The position numbers and the translations under genes were made by a program. A stretch of 64,000 bases of DNA from the NCBI RefSeq assembly GCF_029223585.1, contig NZ_CP119423.1, positions 2,604,001-2,668,000 on the forward strand, written 5' to 3'. The notes beneath the pieces were generated by a model that saw only the letters and a list, made by a program, of their open reading frames with translations, made no database searches and was not told the origin of the DNA. Shown in pieces: positions 17,126 through 25,599 of the stretch. Position 1 is the stretch's first letter, and each line of letters starts with the position of its first letter. Source of the stretch: Photobacterium sp. DA100. GTDB lineage: Bacteria > Pseudomonadota > Gammaproteobacteria > Enterobacterales > Vibrionaceae.

Positions 17126-17440
17126 TATTTTTAGGTCCCAGATCTGAAGATGAAAAGATCAGTCTATCATAGCTTGCTGAACAATAAATTTATGCATTGA
17201 TTTTCTAAGATATTTTGCCAGTGCTCCCCGCAAATCGGCTCACAGTCACACCTTGGACAACCGGTAATAATATTCTCACGCGATTGCAGGGTGGCTCTCA
17301 GTCCAGAATGACTAGATCTTATACACTGCGATTAAAGTATCTAAATATAACAGCCATATAGCAATAATTTGACGTGTTTTACTGGCCCTATCGCCTGCGC
17401 GTACCTGGGCAAACGTTATCTGAGCAAGAAGGGTGTAACG
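17126..17440. other. 315-bp divergent intergenic region
   Basis: Lies between the DUF945 gene (leftward) and the kinase gene (rightward), so it must hold both promoters. I see AT-rich stretches but no clear operator, hairpin or small gene. Confidence 0.5.
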
Positions 17441-19393
17441 GTGAATAATTTTGCGATTGTCTGTCTGGATGACGATCCCCTCGTAGTTGAAAAGCTCAAT
17501 CGAGATTTGGCAGATTTTGCCTCTCTTTTTGACATCTACAATGCCTATAGCATTACTGAAGCCAATGAGATCCTTGATGATATTGCGACTAACAACCAGC
17601 TGGTCGCCATGGTGATCTGCGACAATGAGCTGGGCGAAGACAAGGGGGTCAACTTCCTGGTCTCTCTCGATCAGTTCCCAGCCAGCAAGCAGGCGCGATC
17701 GGTGCTGCTCAATGACATGCCACAGCTTGATGCCATCATGCAGGCAGTGAACGAGGGCCGGCTGCACTATTGCCTCACCAAACCCTGGAACTCGCAAGAG
17801 CTCAAGCAAGTGTTGCTCAAGGAGTTGACACAGTTCGTTTTGAAACATCCCGATGAAGATTGGCTCAAGTACAGCCAGTTGCTTGATCACCGCCGGATCC
17901 TCAATGCCCATATCGAACGTCAAATGTCTCGCTTCCGTTCGGGTTTTATCCAGCATAGCCATACCCTCGACGATACCAGCCTGGCCAACCAGGTGATTGA
18001 TGCCCTGCACGATTTCTTTGCCAGCAAAGATGAAACCCGGGCCTGTCGCAGTTACAGTGCCGACCATATCCTGACCCAGGAGGGCGAGCCGAATAACTTC
18101 CTCTGGTTCATCACCAGCGGCGAGGTTGCGCTGTACAAAAAAGATGAACATGGCTGTCGTCATGAGGTCGTTAGGGCTGGACCTGGCCATCTCGTCGGCG
18201 GCATGTCATTCATTTCCGGAGAGAACTCCTTTTCTACCGGTGTGACCTTGTGCGCTACCGACGTGATCAAGCTCGACCGGGAGCTGTTCAACAAGGTCAT
18301 GAACTCCCGCAGCGAACTGCTGCCACTGTTCACCAACCTACTATTACGTAACTTCAACCGCCGCCTCAAAGGCAGTATCCAAACCGAATTGCGGCTGCAG
18401 CAGACCCTGAAGTCGCTCGATGAGGCTTACCACCAGCTGGTTGAAAAGGAAAAAATGGCAATGTTGGGCCAGTTGGTAGCCGGCGTGGCCCATGAGCTCA
18501 ACAACCCGGTATCCGCGATCCTGCGGGGCAGCGATACCCTCCAACAGACCATTGGTAGCATTACCAAAACCGCGCTGAGCCATGAAAACCAGGACCGCGG
18601 TAATGACATTATGCACCAGGCGATGCAGTCACGGCCTCTATCCACGGCAGAGGCTCGCCAGCGGGCCAAGCGACTAACCGACTCACTCGGCGACAGGCAA
18701 TTAGCCCGCAAGGTCGTTCAGATGGGAATAGATGACGATAGCCACCTCCAAGAATGGTTGCTCCCGCAAAAGAATAATCTGTCGCAGGTTTTGGCCGAAT
18801 GGGAAAATTATTACCAGATGGGTAACTTCCTGCGCTCAATCAATGTCTGTGCCCAACGTATTGCGGATCTGGTCAAGAGCCTTAAAAGTTATGCGCGGCA
18901 AGACGATGAGTCAATACACTTTGTCGATATTCATGAGGGGCTGGAAGATACACTGGTGATCTTCGAAAACAAGCTTAAGCGTCACCATGTCATCAAAGAA
19001 TACAATCCACTACCGCCCATACAGTGCCAGCCCATCGCCTTGCAGCAAGTGTGGACCAATCTGATTTCCAATGCCCTTGACGCCATTGATGAACCGGGCG
19101 AGATAAAGGTTATTACCCGATTGGTAACCTCGGGACAGAACGGCCAGCAGGCCATTGAAGTCATTGTCGAGGACAACGGCAAGGGGATCCCGCCGGACCA
19201 GCAGACAAAGATCTTTGAACTGAATTTTACTACCAAGCGAGAAGGAGACTTCGGACTTGGCATTGGATTGTCTGTCTGCCAGCAGATCATCCACCAACAC
19301 AATGGCAGTATCAGGGTCGAATCCGAACCTGGATTGTTTACCAGAATGATAGTCACGTTGCCTTTGGATGAGGCAGCTAAGGAGAGCCTATGA
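17441..19393 (+). CDS. hybrid sensor kinase: receiver, cNMP-like domain, histidine kinase
   Basis: A 650-residue cytoplasmic kinase. Residues about 3-125 are a receiver with Asp61 (VICDNELGED) and Lys114 (TKPW), but the usual Thr/Ser switch residue is Asn91 (LLND). A WLKYSQLLD tail follows, like the tails of the lone receivers. Residues about 200-310 form a Crp-like fold (NNFLWFITSGEVALY). His351 is in GVAHELNNPVS, then a long helical insert before the second DHp helix, and an ATP domain with NLISNALDAI, VEDNGKG and GLGIGLSVC. The GTG at 17,441 is chosen for its GAAGGG site; a TTG at 17,369 is also open. It overlaps the next gene by ATGA. Confidence 0.87.
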   Translation: MNNFAIVCLDDDPLVVEKLNRDLADFASLFDIYNAYSITEANEILDDIATNNQLVAMVICDNELGEDKGVNFLVSLDQFPASKQARSVLLNDMPQLDAIMQAVNEGRLHYCLTKPWNSQELKQVLLKELTQFVLKHPDEDWLKYSQLLDHRRILNAHIERQMSRFRSGFIQHSHTLDDTSLANQVIDALHDFFASKDETRACRSYSADHILTQEGEPNNFLWFITSGEVALYKKDEHGCRHEVVRAGPGHLVGGMSFISGENSFSTGVTLCATDVIKLDRELFNKVMNSRSELLPLFTNLLLRNFNRRLKGSIQTELRLQQTLKSLDEAYHQLVEKEKMAMLGQLVAGVAHELNNPVSAILRGSDTLQQTIGSITKTALSHENQDRGNDIMHQAMQSRPLSTAEARQRAKRLTDSLGDRQLARKVVQMGIDDDSHLQEWLLPQKNNLSQVLAEWENYYQMGNFLRSINVCAQRIADLVKSLKSYARQDDESIHFVDIHEGLEDTLVIFENKLKRHHVIKEYNPLPPIQCQPIALQQVWTNLISNALDAIDEPGEIKVITRLVTSGQNGQQAIEVIVEDNGKGIPPDQQTKIFELNFTTKREGDFGLGIGLSVCQQIIHQHNGSIRVESEPGLFTRMIVTLPLDEAAKESL

Positions 19394-19896
19394 ACAAGTA
19401 CCTGATCCTTTGCGTTGATGATGAGCGGGAAGTGCTCGATAGCGTGCTTAATGATTTACGTGCGCTGGAAGAATATTTTGTAATAGAAGCCGCGGAGTCG
19501 GTCGATGAAGCCAAGGAAGTGCTCGCAGATGCTATTGCCGACCATATGCCGCTGGCACTGATCCTGTGTGATCACATTATGCCCGGCGAAACCGGTATCG
19601 ACTTCCTTATCGAGCTCAAGCACCAGGAAGAGTCCTGCAATGCGCGCAAGGTCTTGCTGACTGGCCAGGCAGGTCTAGAGGAAACCGTTCAGGCAGTGAA
19701 CAACGCCAGCCTGGATTATTACATCGCCAAACCATGGAACGGAGACCAGCTCAAACAGGTCGTAATTGACCAGTTGACCACCTTTATGATCGACAACGAG
19801 TCCGAGGCCGAGCTGATAGCGTGGATGCAGATCCTCGACACCAACCGGATCATGGAAGCGCTGAGCCACCGCCGGATATCGCTGTCAGACATATAA
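19390..19896 (+). CDS. stand-alone response regulator receiver protein
   Basis: A 168-residue CheY-like receiver without DNA-binding domain. The acidic pair is VDDE, the acceptor is Asp61 in LCDHIMPGETG, the switch Thr is in LLTGQAG, and the Lys is in AKPW. A helical tail with WMQILDTNRIMEAL follows. It overlaps the kinase stop by four bases (ATGA), which implies coupled translation and a partner role. It is a clear paralogue of the receiver at 6293-6766. Confidence 0.9.
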   Translation: MNKYLILCVDDEREVLDSVLNDLRALEEYFVIEAAESVDEAKEVLADAIADHMPLALILCDHIMPGETGIDFLIELKHQEESCNARKVLLTGQAGLEETVQAVNNASLDYYIAKPWNGDQLKQVVIDQLTTFMIDNESEAELIAWMQILDTNRIMEALSHRRISLSDI

Positions 19897-19921
19897 CCCT
19901 ACAAATTTAATTGTCATACAA

Positions 19922-20023
19922 ACCTTTTCGGGACAGGGCGGAAGTGTTATCTTGGTCACAAAACAACAAGACCAATTACACTAGTCCAAGGCAATCGCCG
20001 AGGTAGAGTCAACCCGAAAAGGT
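19922..20023 (+). promoter_or_regulatory. long-range inverted repeat covering the ldhA ribosome site
   Basis: ACCTTTTCGGG (19,922-19,932) pairs over 11 bp with CCCGAAAAGGT (20,013-20,023), which contains the AAAAGG ribosome site of ldhA. A smaller TTGGTC/GACCAA stem lies inside. The stem matters only if transcription starts before 19,922. Confidence 0.45.
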
Positions 20024-20028
20024 GATCC

Positions 20029-21018
20029 ATGAAAGTTGCAGTCTTCAGCACCAAAAAATATGACCAGAACTCCTTCGAGCTGATTAATCAACACTACAAC
20101 CATCAGCTCGATTTCTACGATTTCCGCCTAACGCCTCAAACCGTCAAAATCGTTCAGGGTTACGACGCCGTGTGCGCTTTCGTCAACGACGACTTGAGCC
20201 GACCGGTGCTTGAAGCGCTGGCAGCAAACCACGTAAAACTCATCGCCATGCGCTGCGCTGGTTACGACAAGGTCGACCTCGAAGCGGCCAAATCACTCGG
20301 TATTCAGGTCGTCCGAGTTCCTGCTTACTCCCCTGAAGCCATTGCCGAGCACACCCTTGGCCTTATGCTCAGCCTCAACCGCCGTATCCACCGCGCCTAC
20401 CAGCGTACCCGGGATGCCAACTTCTCACTGGAGGGCCTGACTGGCTTCAACTTCTACGGTAAAACCGTCGGGGTAATAGGCACGGGGAAAATCGGTATCG
20501 CAACCATCCGTATCCTCAAGGGGCTGGGGATGAATATACTCGCCTACGATCCATACCAGAATCCAGTGGCGATTGAACTGGGTGTCGAATACACCAGTCT
20601 GGATAACATCTACCACCAGGCCGATGTCATCACCCTGCATTGTCCGATGACCGATGAAAACTACCACATGCTCAATGCCGAGGCGTTTGGCAAAATGCGC
20701 GATGGCGTGATGATCATCAATACCAGCCGTGGCGAGCTGCTCAACTCGAAAGATGCTATCGAGGCATTGAAAAATAGCAAAATCGGCTCCTTGGGTATTG
20801 ATGTCTACGAAAATGAAAAAGATCTGTTCTTTGAGGACAAATCCAACGACGTGATTAAAGACGACGTTTTCCGTCGTTTGTCGGCGTGCCACAATGTACT
20901 CTTTACCGGCCACCAGGCTTTTCTTACCGAAGAAGCGCTTGGCAATATTGCCGATACCACCTTGAACAATATTAAGCAGTTTGAGCAGCAACAGCGTTCG
21001 GGAAATGAGCTGGTCTAA
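20029..21018 (+). CDS. ldhA: D-lactate dehydrogenase
   Basis: A 329-residue NAD-dependent enzyme that reduces pyruvate to D-lactate in fermentation. It is a D-2-hydroxyacid dehydrogenase with the coenzyme-binding GTGKIG, the conserved INTSRGELL (Arg), a DVYENEKDLFF segment (typical of LdhA) and the catalytic His in FTGHQAFLTEEA. AAAAGG lies six bases before the ATG. It is a single gene; the preceding region has an inverted repeat that could hide the ribosome site. Confidence 0.93.
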   Translation: MKVAVFSTKKYDQNSFELINQHYNHQLDFYDFRLTPQTVKIVQGYDAVCAFVNDDLSRPVLEALAANHVKLIAMRCAGYDKVDLEAAKSLGIQVVRVPAYSPEAIAEHTLGLMLSLNRRIHRAYQRTRDANFSLEGLTGFNFYGKTVGVIGTGKIGIATIRILKGLGMNILAYDPYQNPVAIELGVEYTSLDNIYHQADVITLHCPMTDENYHMLNAEAFGKMRDGVMIINTSRGELLNSKDAIEALKNSKIGSLGIDVYENEKDLFFEDKSNDVIKDDVFRRLSACHNVLFTGHQAFLTEEALGNIADTTLNNIKQFEQQQRSGNELV

Positions 21019-21067
21019 ATAGTTTTTTGCAATGACAATTGCTTGCACGCAACAACACTGCAACCAT

Positions 21068-21087
21068 GGGCAGGAGCACACCTGCCC
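21068..21087 (+). terminator. hairpin after ldhA
   Basis: GGGCAGG-AGCACA-CCTGCCC is a 7-bp GC-rich stem 50 bp past the ldhA stop. There is no T-tract, so an intrinsic terminator is not certain. Confidence 0.4.
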
Positions 21088-21137
21088 AGAGTGGCGTTTT
21101 GAAGCCGTTGCAGCAAGAGATCATAAAATTTTACCAA

Positions 21138-21262
21138 TTTTGTCCATTTTTATGCCTATTTCCTCATAAACAAGACAGCAAAATTCTCTAAAACTGCTAT
21201 GAACACTGGCTTTTGTCCATTAAAATAATCCAATTATTTTTAGCCCATTGGACAAATTTGTC
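21138..21262 (+). promoter_or_regulatory. repeated TTTTGTCCATT sites and palindrome before the barrel gene
   Basis: TTTTGTCCATT occurs at 21,138 and 21,211, an inverted near-copy (ATTGGACAAAT) at 21,247, and a perfect palindrome, GACAAATTTGTC, at 21,251-21,262 touching the ATG of the next gene. This is likely an operator set for an unknown regulator. Confidence 0.45.
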
Positions 21263-21811
21263 ATGCGTAAAATCCTAATTGCTTCAGGTCTTGTCCTGGC
21301 ATCTGTTTCAGCGGCTCAGGCAACAGCCCAGCCGACAATGAGCAATTTCAGCTACGACTATGCTGAGGCTCGTATTGGTATTAGCCCGCTGACTTACGGT
21401 GCTGGTTTCAGCACGTCTATTCACCCGAATGCCCACATCACTGGTAGTATCGACACCGAATTCGACAGCGACTGGGATGCTGCGCTAGGGGTAGGCTTCC
21501 ACGCACCCGTCAACAACTGGGCCGATATTACGGGTGAGATTAAAGCCCGCAGTGCTAAAAACAAAGGTGCCCTGAATAGCTCCAGCGGTAAGTTCGGTGT
21601 TGAAGTGAACTTGGGCGTGCGCCAGTGGCTTGGTCCACAGCTAGAAGTTGGCGGTACCATCGGTCACCTGAACATTGATGATTACGAAGAAGTGATCGGT
21701 AGTGTCTACGGCCGCTTCCACGCCACAGAGCTGTTCTCCGTCGGCGTAACAGGTCGTTTCAACGAGCTATATGGTGATCAGGTAATGCTGTCGACTCGAT
21801 TCAAATTCTAA
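21263..21811 (+). CDS. small outer-membrane beta-barrel protein
   Basis: A 182-residue secreted protein. The N-terminus is a signal peptide (MRKILIASGLVLASVSAAQA). The rest alternates polar and hydrophobic residues in about eight strands and ends RFKF, the terminal aromatic signature of outer-membrane barrels. The function is unknown; size and pattern resemble small OmpA/OmpW-like barrels. No ribosome site is visible before the ATG, because a palindrome fills that stretch. A TTG five codons upstream is in frame. Confidence 0.75.
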   Translation: MRKILIASGLVLASVSAAQATAQPTMSNFSYDYAEARIGISPLTYGAGFSTSIHPNAHITGSIDTEFDSDWDAALGVGFHAPVNNWADITGEIKARSAKNKGALNSSSGKFGVEVNLGVRQWLGPQLEVGGTIGHLNIDDYEEVIGSVYGRFHATELFSVGVTGRFNELYGDQVMLSTRFKF

Positions 21812-21827
21812 TCGGCGCATATCCCCC

Positions 21828-21855
21828 AAAACGCCCTGCCGCTGCAGGGCGTTTT
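21828..21855. terminator. bidirectional terminator
   Basis: AAAACGCCCTGC-CGCT-GCAGGGCGTTTT between the barrel gene and the convergent LysR gene. Confidence 0.88.
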
Positions 21856-21883
21856 GCTATCTGGACTTTGGCTGTCGGGCCAA

Positions 21884-22789
21884 TTACGCCTGTACTTCTC
21901 CAAGCCAATCGATAAATGCCTTCACCCTGGGTGAGGTCGCCATTTCCTTACGACACACCAAAAAGTAATTTTGGGGTGATGGTACAGACAAGGTAAATGG
22001 TGTCACCAGACGCCCTGACTGAAGCTGCTCGGCAATAAATGATGCTCGCCCGATCGCGACGCCAATCCCCCGCTCCGCCGCCTGCAGTGCCAAATCGGCT
22101 CGGTCAAACGTACAACCGGCTGCTGGCAGCACAACCCCATTTTGCTGGGCCCAATATTGCCATTCATCGTTTTTCCCCGCTCTGGCCCAGGGTGCGGCAT
22201 CGTGCAGCAGCATACAAGAGGACAGCTTGGCTGGGTTTCCGTATAAGCCATGTTGCTCGGCATACTCATGGCTGCAGACCGGGACCATGCTTTCATCCAT
22301 CAGCTTGACAACATGCAGTCCGGTGTACTTACCATTGCCAAAATAAATCGCACAATCAAAGGACTCGGTGTGGAAATCCACCAGCTCGTTGCGAGTTCGC
22401 AGGTGAAAACGCAACGCCGGGTACTTTTCCAAAAAGCTATTGAGCCTAGGCAGCAGCCAACGCTGGGCAAATGTCGGTGGCACCGAAACATTGAGATCAC
22501 CACTTAATTCAAGTGTCCTCAGATCCCTCAACTCATTGGCAATATCCCCAAAATTAAGCGCCAAAACCTCCTTGAGCCGCTTGCCTTCGTCGGTCAGGGT
22601 CAGTTTCCTCGGCTGGCGAATAAACAGTTTTACGCCTAAGGAGTCTTCCAGGTTTTTAATTTTGTGGCTTACCGCGCTTTGGGTCAGGCATAGGATCTCA
22701 GCAGCGCGGGTAAAGCTCATTTGATCGGCAGCAATAAGGAAGCAATGGAGCCCTGAAAGCACAGGTCCTGTCAAACGTGGTAATCGCAT
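21884..22789 (-). CDS. LysR-family transcriptional regulator
   Basis: A 301-residue DNA-binding regulator. The helix-turn-helix (about residues 15-75) includes SFTRAAEILCLTQSAVSHKI and NLEDSLGVKLFIRQPR; the C-terminal part is the effector-binding domain. Similarity is highest to the DsdC/GcvA branch, but no dsdA or target pathway is adjacent, so the regulon is unknown. Confidence 0.87.
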   Translation of the reverse strand: MRLPRLTGPVLSGLHCFLIAADQMSFTRAAEILCLTQSAVSHKIKNLEDSLGVKLFIRQPRKLTLTDEGKRLKEVLALNFGDIANELRDLRTLELSGDLNVSVPPTFAQRWLLPRLNSFLEKYPALRFHLRTRNELVDFHTESFDCAIYFGNGKYTGLHVVKLMDESMVPVCSHEYAEQHGLYGNPAKLSSCMLLHDAAPWARAGKNDEWQYWAQQNGVVLPAAGCTFDRADLALQAAERGIGVAIGRASFIAEQLQSGRLVTPFTLSVPSPQNYFLVCRKEMATSPRVKAFIDWLGEVQA

Positions 22790-22876
22790 ATATCTCTGAA
22801 CGGCATGGGTTTATCATCACATGATATACCCAAAAACGATCAGATTCCCCCCAACGTTTTCCCGGAAGGAGAAAAT

Positions 22877-22906
22877 AAAAAAGCCACTTCGAAAAAGTGG
22901 CTTTTT
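22877..22906. terminator. terminator after the tfoX-like gene
   Basis: AAAAAAGCCACTT-CGAAA-AAGTGGCTTTTT; T-tracts on both sides, located past the stop of the TfoX gene. Confidence 0.85.
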
Positions 22907-22932
22907 GTTAGCAATGAAATAATGTGGTTCAC

Positions 22933-23520
22933 TTATTCCACATCACGTAATAAGCGCTGTTTCTGATCATCTTTAAGCAATGTCCAATGACAGCCATCGA
23001 TCGCCCCGGCAAACATCCATAGCAACTTCACGTCCAGATCTTTGCCTTGGCTCTGGCGAACTTTGCGAAAAACTTCCACAGCACCAAGAGAAACAAAACT
23101 GGTGACATCCGGTACGCCCGCTTTTTTGACCATTCGCTCCAGCGTTAAGCGCATATTAGGCAGATCCCTGATCCTTTTGCTTTTTCCTGACATCTTATAG
23201 TTTTTCTCAGAGGTCGAAATAGAAATGGACTGCTTAACCAGCCTTGAGCAAAGCGCCAGATCCTGCTGGTAGACCCTAGAAACATCGTAATAATTCACAA
23301 CAGCAGTCGTGCTGCGCTTGATATGCCTAAACTTTTCACAGCCCAACGAAGTCAATTGTTGGTCGAGCTCGCCACCACCTCGAAGGAATAACGCTTCATC
23401 GGTAATGATGGCATACATGGCACTGTCTATAAAAATACCAGTACCACCGAACATGGAGCGTTTTTCAAACCCACCAAATTCGCGCAAATAATTAAATATC
23501 TCATCCCTGAAACCTAGCAC
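22933..23520 (-). CDS. tfoX: TfoX/Sxy-family competence regulator
   Basis: A 195-residue protein with both TfoX domains. The N-terminal part has FEKRSMFGGTGIFID and the C-terminal part has DLPNMRLTLERMVKKAGV. In Vibrio, TfoX and its paralogue TfoY switch on DNA uptake or type VI secretion together with CRP. No c-di-GMP riboswitch, as found before V. cholerae tfoY, is visible upstream, so TfoX is favoured over TfoY; this is inference. The start is a GTG with GGGAG eight bases before it. Confidence 0.82.
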   Translation of the reverse strand: MLGFRDEIFNYLREFGGFEKRSMFGGTGIFIDSAMYAIITDEALFLRGGGELDQQLTSLGCEKFRHIKRSTTAVVNYYDVSRVYQQDLALCSRLVKQSISISTSEKNYKMSGKSKRIRDLPNMRLTLERMVKKAGVPDVTSFVSLGAVEVFRKVRQSQGKDLDVKLLWMFAGAIDGCHWTLLKDDQKQRLLRDVE

Positions 23521-23814
23521 AATTATTCTCCCATTAAACGGTTAATGGCTTATCTTTTCTGCAGCCAGACTGAACTGAGCCGCATCATTGAGATGACTTT
23601 GACATAGCCAAAAAATAATCGCCACATATGAAACAGCGAACATTTAAAAGTGAGAATTCAGACATATTACGAAGCAAAAAATAAGCGAGTTGTGGCAATT
23701 TCGACCACATTTAGGCGGCTGTAAAATCCGATCAAGATCCCAAAATATGCAGCAGCCACTATCTTTATTCTTATCACTAACTTTTACACAACAGGTATTC
23801 TTTTAGGCCATACC

Positions 23815-24396
23815 ATGAATAAGATCGCCCTCTATCCATCAAGTACCCATCTTTTGCCAGGTGGAAGGGCGTCGTTTACGCTAATAGAAAAACGCCATTT
23901 GCGGATGCTAAGAGAATCACTGGCAAATCGTAGCCCATTTGCCCTGTGCATGATTAATGAATCAGAGGAAATGAGCGAGCTCAAGCAGATCCCAGCTATC
24001 GCCACCCAGTGTAAAGTCATTAATTTTGATCAGAATAACGCCGGGTTGCTATCTATTGTGGTAGAGGGTACACAGAAAATCCGCCTGCATGGAATCAGCG
24101 TTGATAGCGACAGCTTGATGCAAGGTGATGCCACTCTTTACCCTAACTGGCAATCAGCCCCCCTCCCAAAAGCCGATACGGAACTGGCAGAAAAACTCAA
24201 ACTGTTCTACCAAACAATGCCTGAAATTGGGGCCTTATACCCAGATGCCTCGTGGGACGATATTTCCTGGGTTTGCCAGAGATGGATTGAAGTTTTACCG
24301 CTTGAAGTACACTATAAGCAACTGTTGATAACACAAGATACGGCTAAATTAACCACACGTTTCCTACACAAACTGCTCCATTCGCCTGAAAGTTGA
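23815..24396 (+). CDS. Lon N-terminal substrate-binding domain protein
   Basis: A 193-residue protein related to the N-terminal domain of Lon protease (LPGGRASFTLIEKRHLRMLRE and VEGTQKIRLH). It has no ATPase or protease domain. Stand-alone members of this family occur widely; their role is not settled. The start ATG is natural. It is divergent from tfoX. Confidence 0.82.
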   Translation: MNKIALYPSSTHLLPGGRASFTLIEKRHLRMLRESLANRSPFALCMINESEEMSELKQIPAIATQCKVINFDQNNAGLLSIVVEGTQKIRLHGISVDSDSLMQGDATLYPNWQSAPLPKADTELAEKLKLFYQTMPEIGALYPDASWDDISWVCQRWIEVLPLEVHYKQLLITQDTAKLTTRFLHKLLHSPES

Positions 24397-24494
24397 CCAA
24401 CTGGACAGTAAGTTCTGAAATTATGAAGTTGGCTCTATCTATCCCCCGCCAGTCCCGATAGAATAGCCAAGTCCAGACTTTTAATAATATAAAA

Positions 24495-25418
24495 ATGACT
24501 CACGTATCTTTTTTTTGGTTGAGACCTGAAAACGACAAGATAATCAAGGGATTGGAGTCAGAATTTTGTTCTCTAGTTAAATCGGCAGTCCAAAAAGACC
24601 GGCTTATCCTTCCCCCTATCCCGTCTGTTCTTAACAAACTCCAGCAGCTTTGCAATGATGACGAGACAACCGTTCGCAGTGTTGCAGACTTGCTTATCGA
24701 TGATCCGGGCATAACCGCCTATATCGTGAAAATATCTAACACTATGATGTTCAATCGACGCAATGTGGTATGTCATGATATCTACACTGCCGTTAGCCGA
24801 CTGGGCATTTTTCGGGTAAGGGATATTATTACCGCCAAAGCCATCGAAGAGCTTAAACTGCGCTACCACTTCAGCCAGGAATGCAATCAGTTACTAAAGC
24901 AGAGTGCGATACGCTCGCGCCAGCTGGCGGCGACCATGGCCCTGATAAGCCATGGCTTAGCGAGTCACGATGAATTTCCCAAAAACATCGAGCCAGAAAA
25001 AGCCCTGCTGGCAGGGCTGTTTGCTGACATTGGCCTATTTAGCTTGATCCACGAATATCAGTCATATCTCGACAGCGGCAACTATCTCGACATTGATATA
25101 GCTAAGTATGTCTTCCAACACAGTTGCCAAGAGGCCAGCAAGGTCATACTCAAGCACTGGGGCTTCGACGATGATTATCTCGAGGTTGCAACCAACCAAT
25201 TCTTGCGAAGCCGTTCATCTGATGACGAGACCGGGTATCTTGACGTAGCCCGTATGGCCCATCATCTATTGATGTTCAAAAGCAATGACGATGCCATCGA
25301 TGAACACCATGTCGAACTCGATCTTGCTGGAGCTGAAGTCATGTATGAACTAACCAACCTGCCCTCTCAGGAATTCAACCAACGCCTCAAGACCGTTATC
25401 AACAATAGCGGGCTATAA
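24495..25418 (+). CDS. HDOD-domain protein
   Basis: A 307-residue cytoplasmic protein. The region from about residue 33 (LILPPIPSVLNKLQQL, DDETTVRSVADLLIDDPGIT) to about 240 matches the HDOD domain, a signalling relative of HD phosphohydrolases without the full metal site. The central AGLFADIGLFSL stretch is the usual HDOD helix. No other domain is attached. Members often act in c-di-GMP-linked signalling, but nothing here shows the partner. Confidence 0.82.
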   Translation: MTHVSFFWLRPENDKIIKGLESEFCSLVKSAVQKDRLILPPIPSVLNKLQQLCNDDETTVRSVADLLIDDPGITAYIVKISNTMMFNRRNVVCHDIYTAVSRLGIFRVRDIITAKAIEELKLRYHFSQECNQLLKQSAIRSRQLAATMALISHGLASHDEFPKNIEPEKALLAGLFADIGLFSLIHEYQSYLDSGNYLDIDIAKYVFQHSCQEASKVILKHWGFDDDYLEVATNQFLRSRSSDDETGYLDVARMAHHLLMFKSNDDAIDEHHVELDLAGAEVMYELTNLPSQEFNQRLKTVINNSGL

Positions 25419-25469
25419 AGCTACCGCCACTCGTGCCTATCACACCCTGTGATGACAAACGTGTAAATT

Positions 25470-25501
25470 GGCTGAGAATGAATATTGACCCATTCTCAGC
25501 C
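25470..25501. other. perfect 11-bp hairpin after the HDOD gene
   Basis: GGCTGAGAATG and CATTCTCAGCC are perfectly complementary around a 10-base loop. No T-tract follows, so it may be a terminator-like or repeat hairpin. Confidence 0.45.
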
Positions 25502-25599
25502 TACCTGATAAGCTGCTGAAATTATACCAAGCCCAGTAATACCAACCGCGGGGGACGGATCTGCCCGCCTTACACCACCGACACCACAAAAGGACCAAC

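Noticed and set aside
17312..18190. 292-codon open frame on the minus strand inside the kinase gene
   Set aside because: It is antisense to a clearly coding kinase and has no family likeness; long antisense frames are common in such GC-balanced genes.
20425..21081. 218-codon minus-strand frame over ldhA
   Set aside because: Antisense of ldhA with no recognisable product.
23521..23814. possible c-di-GMP riboswitch before tfoX
   Set aside because: The conserved GEMM elements were looked for on the minus strand and not found.
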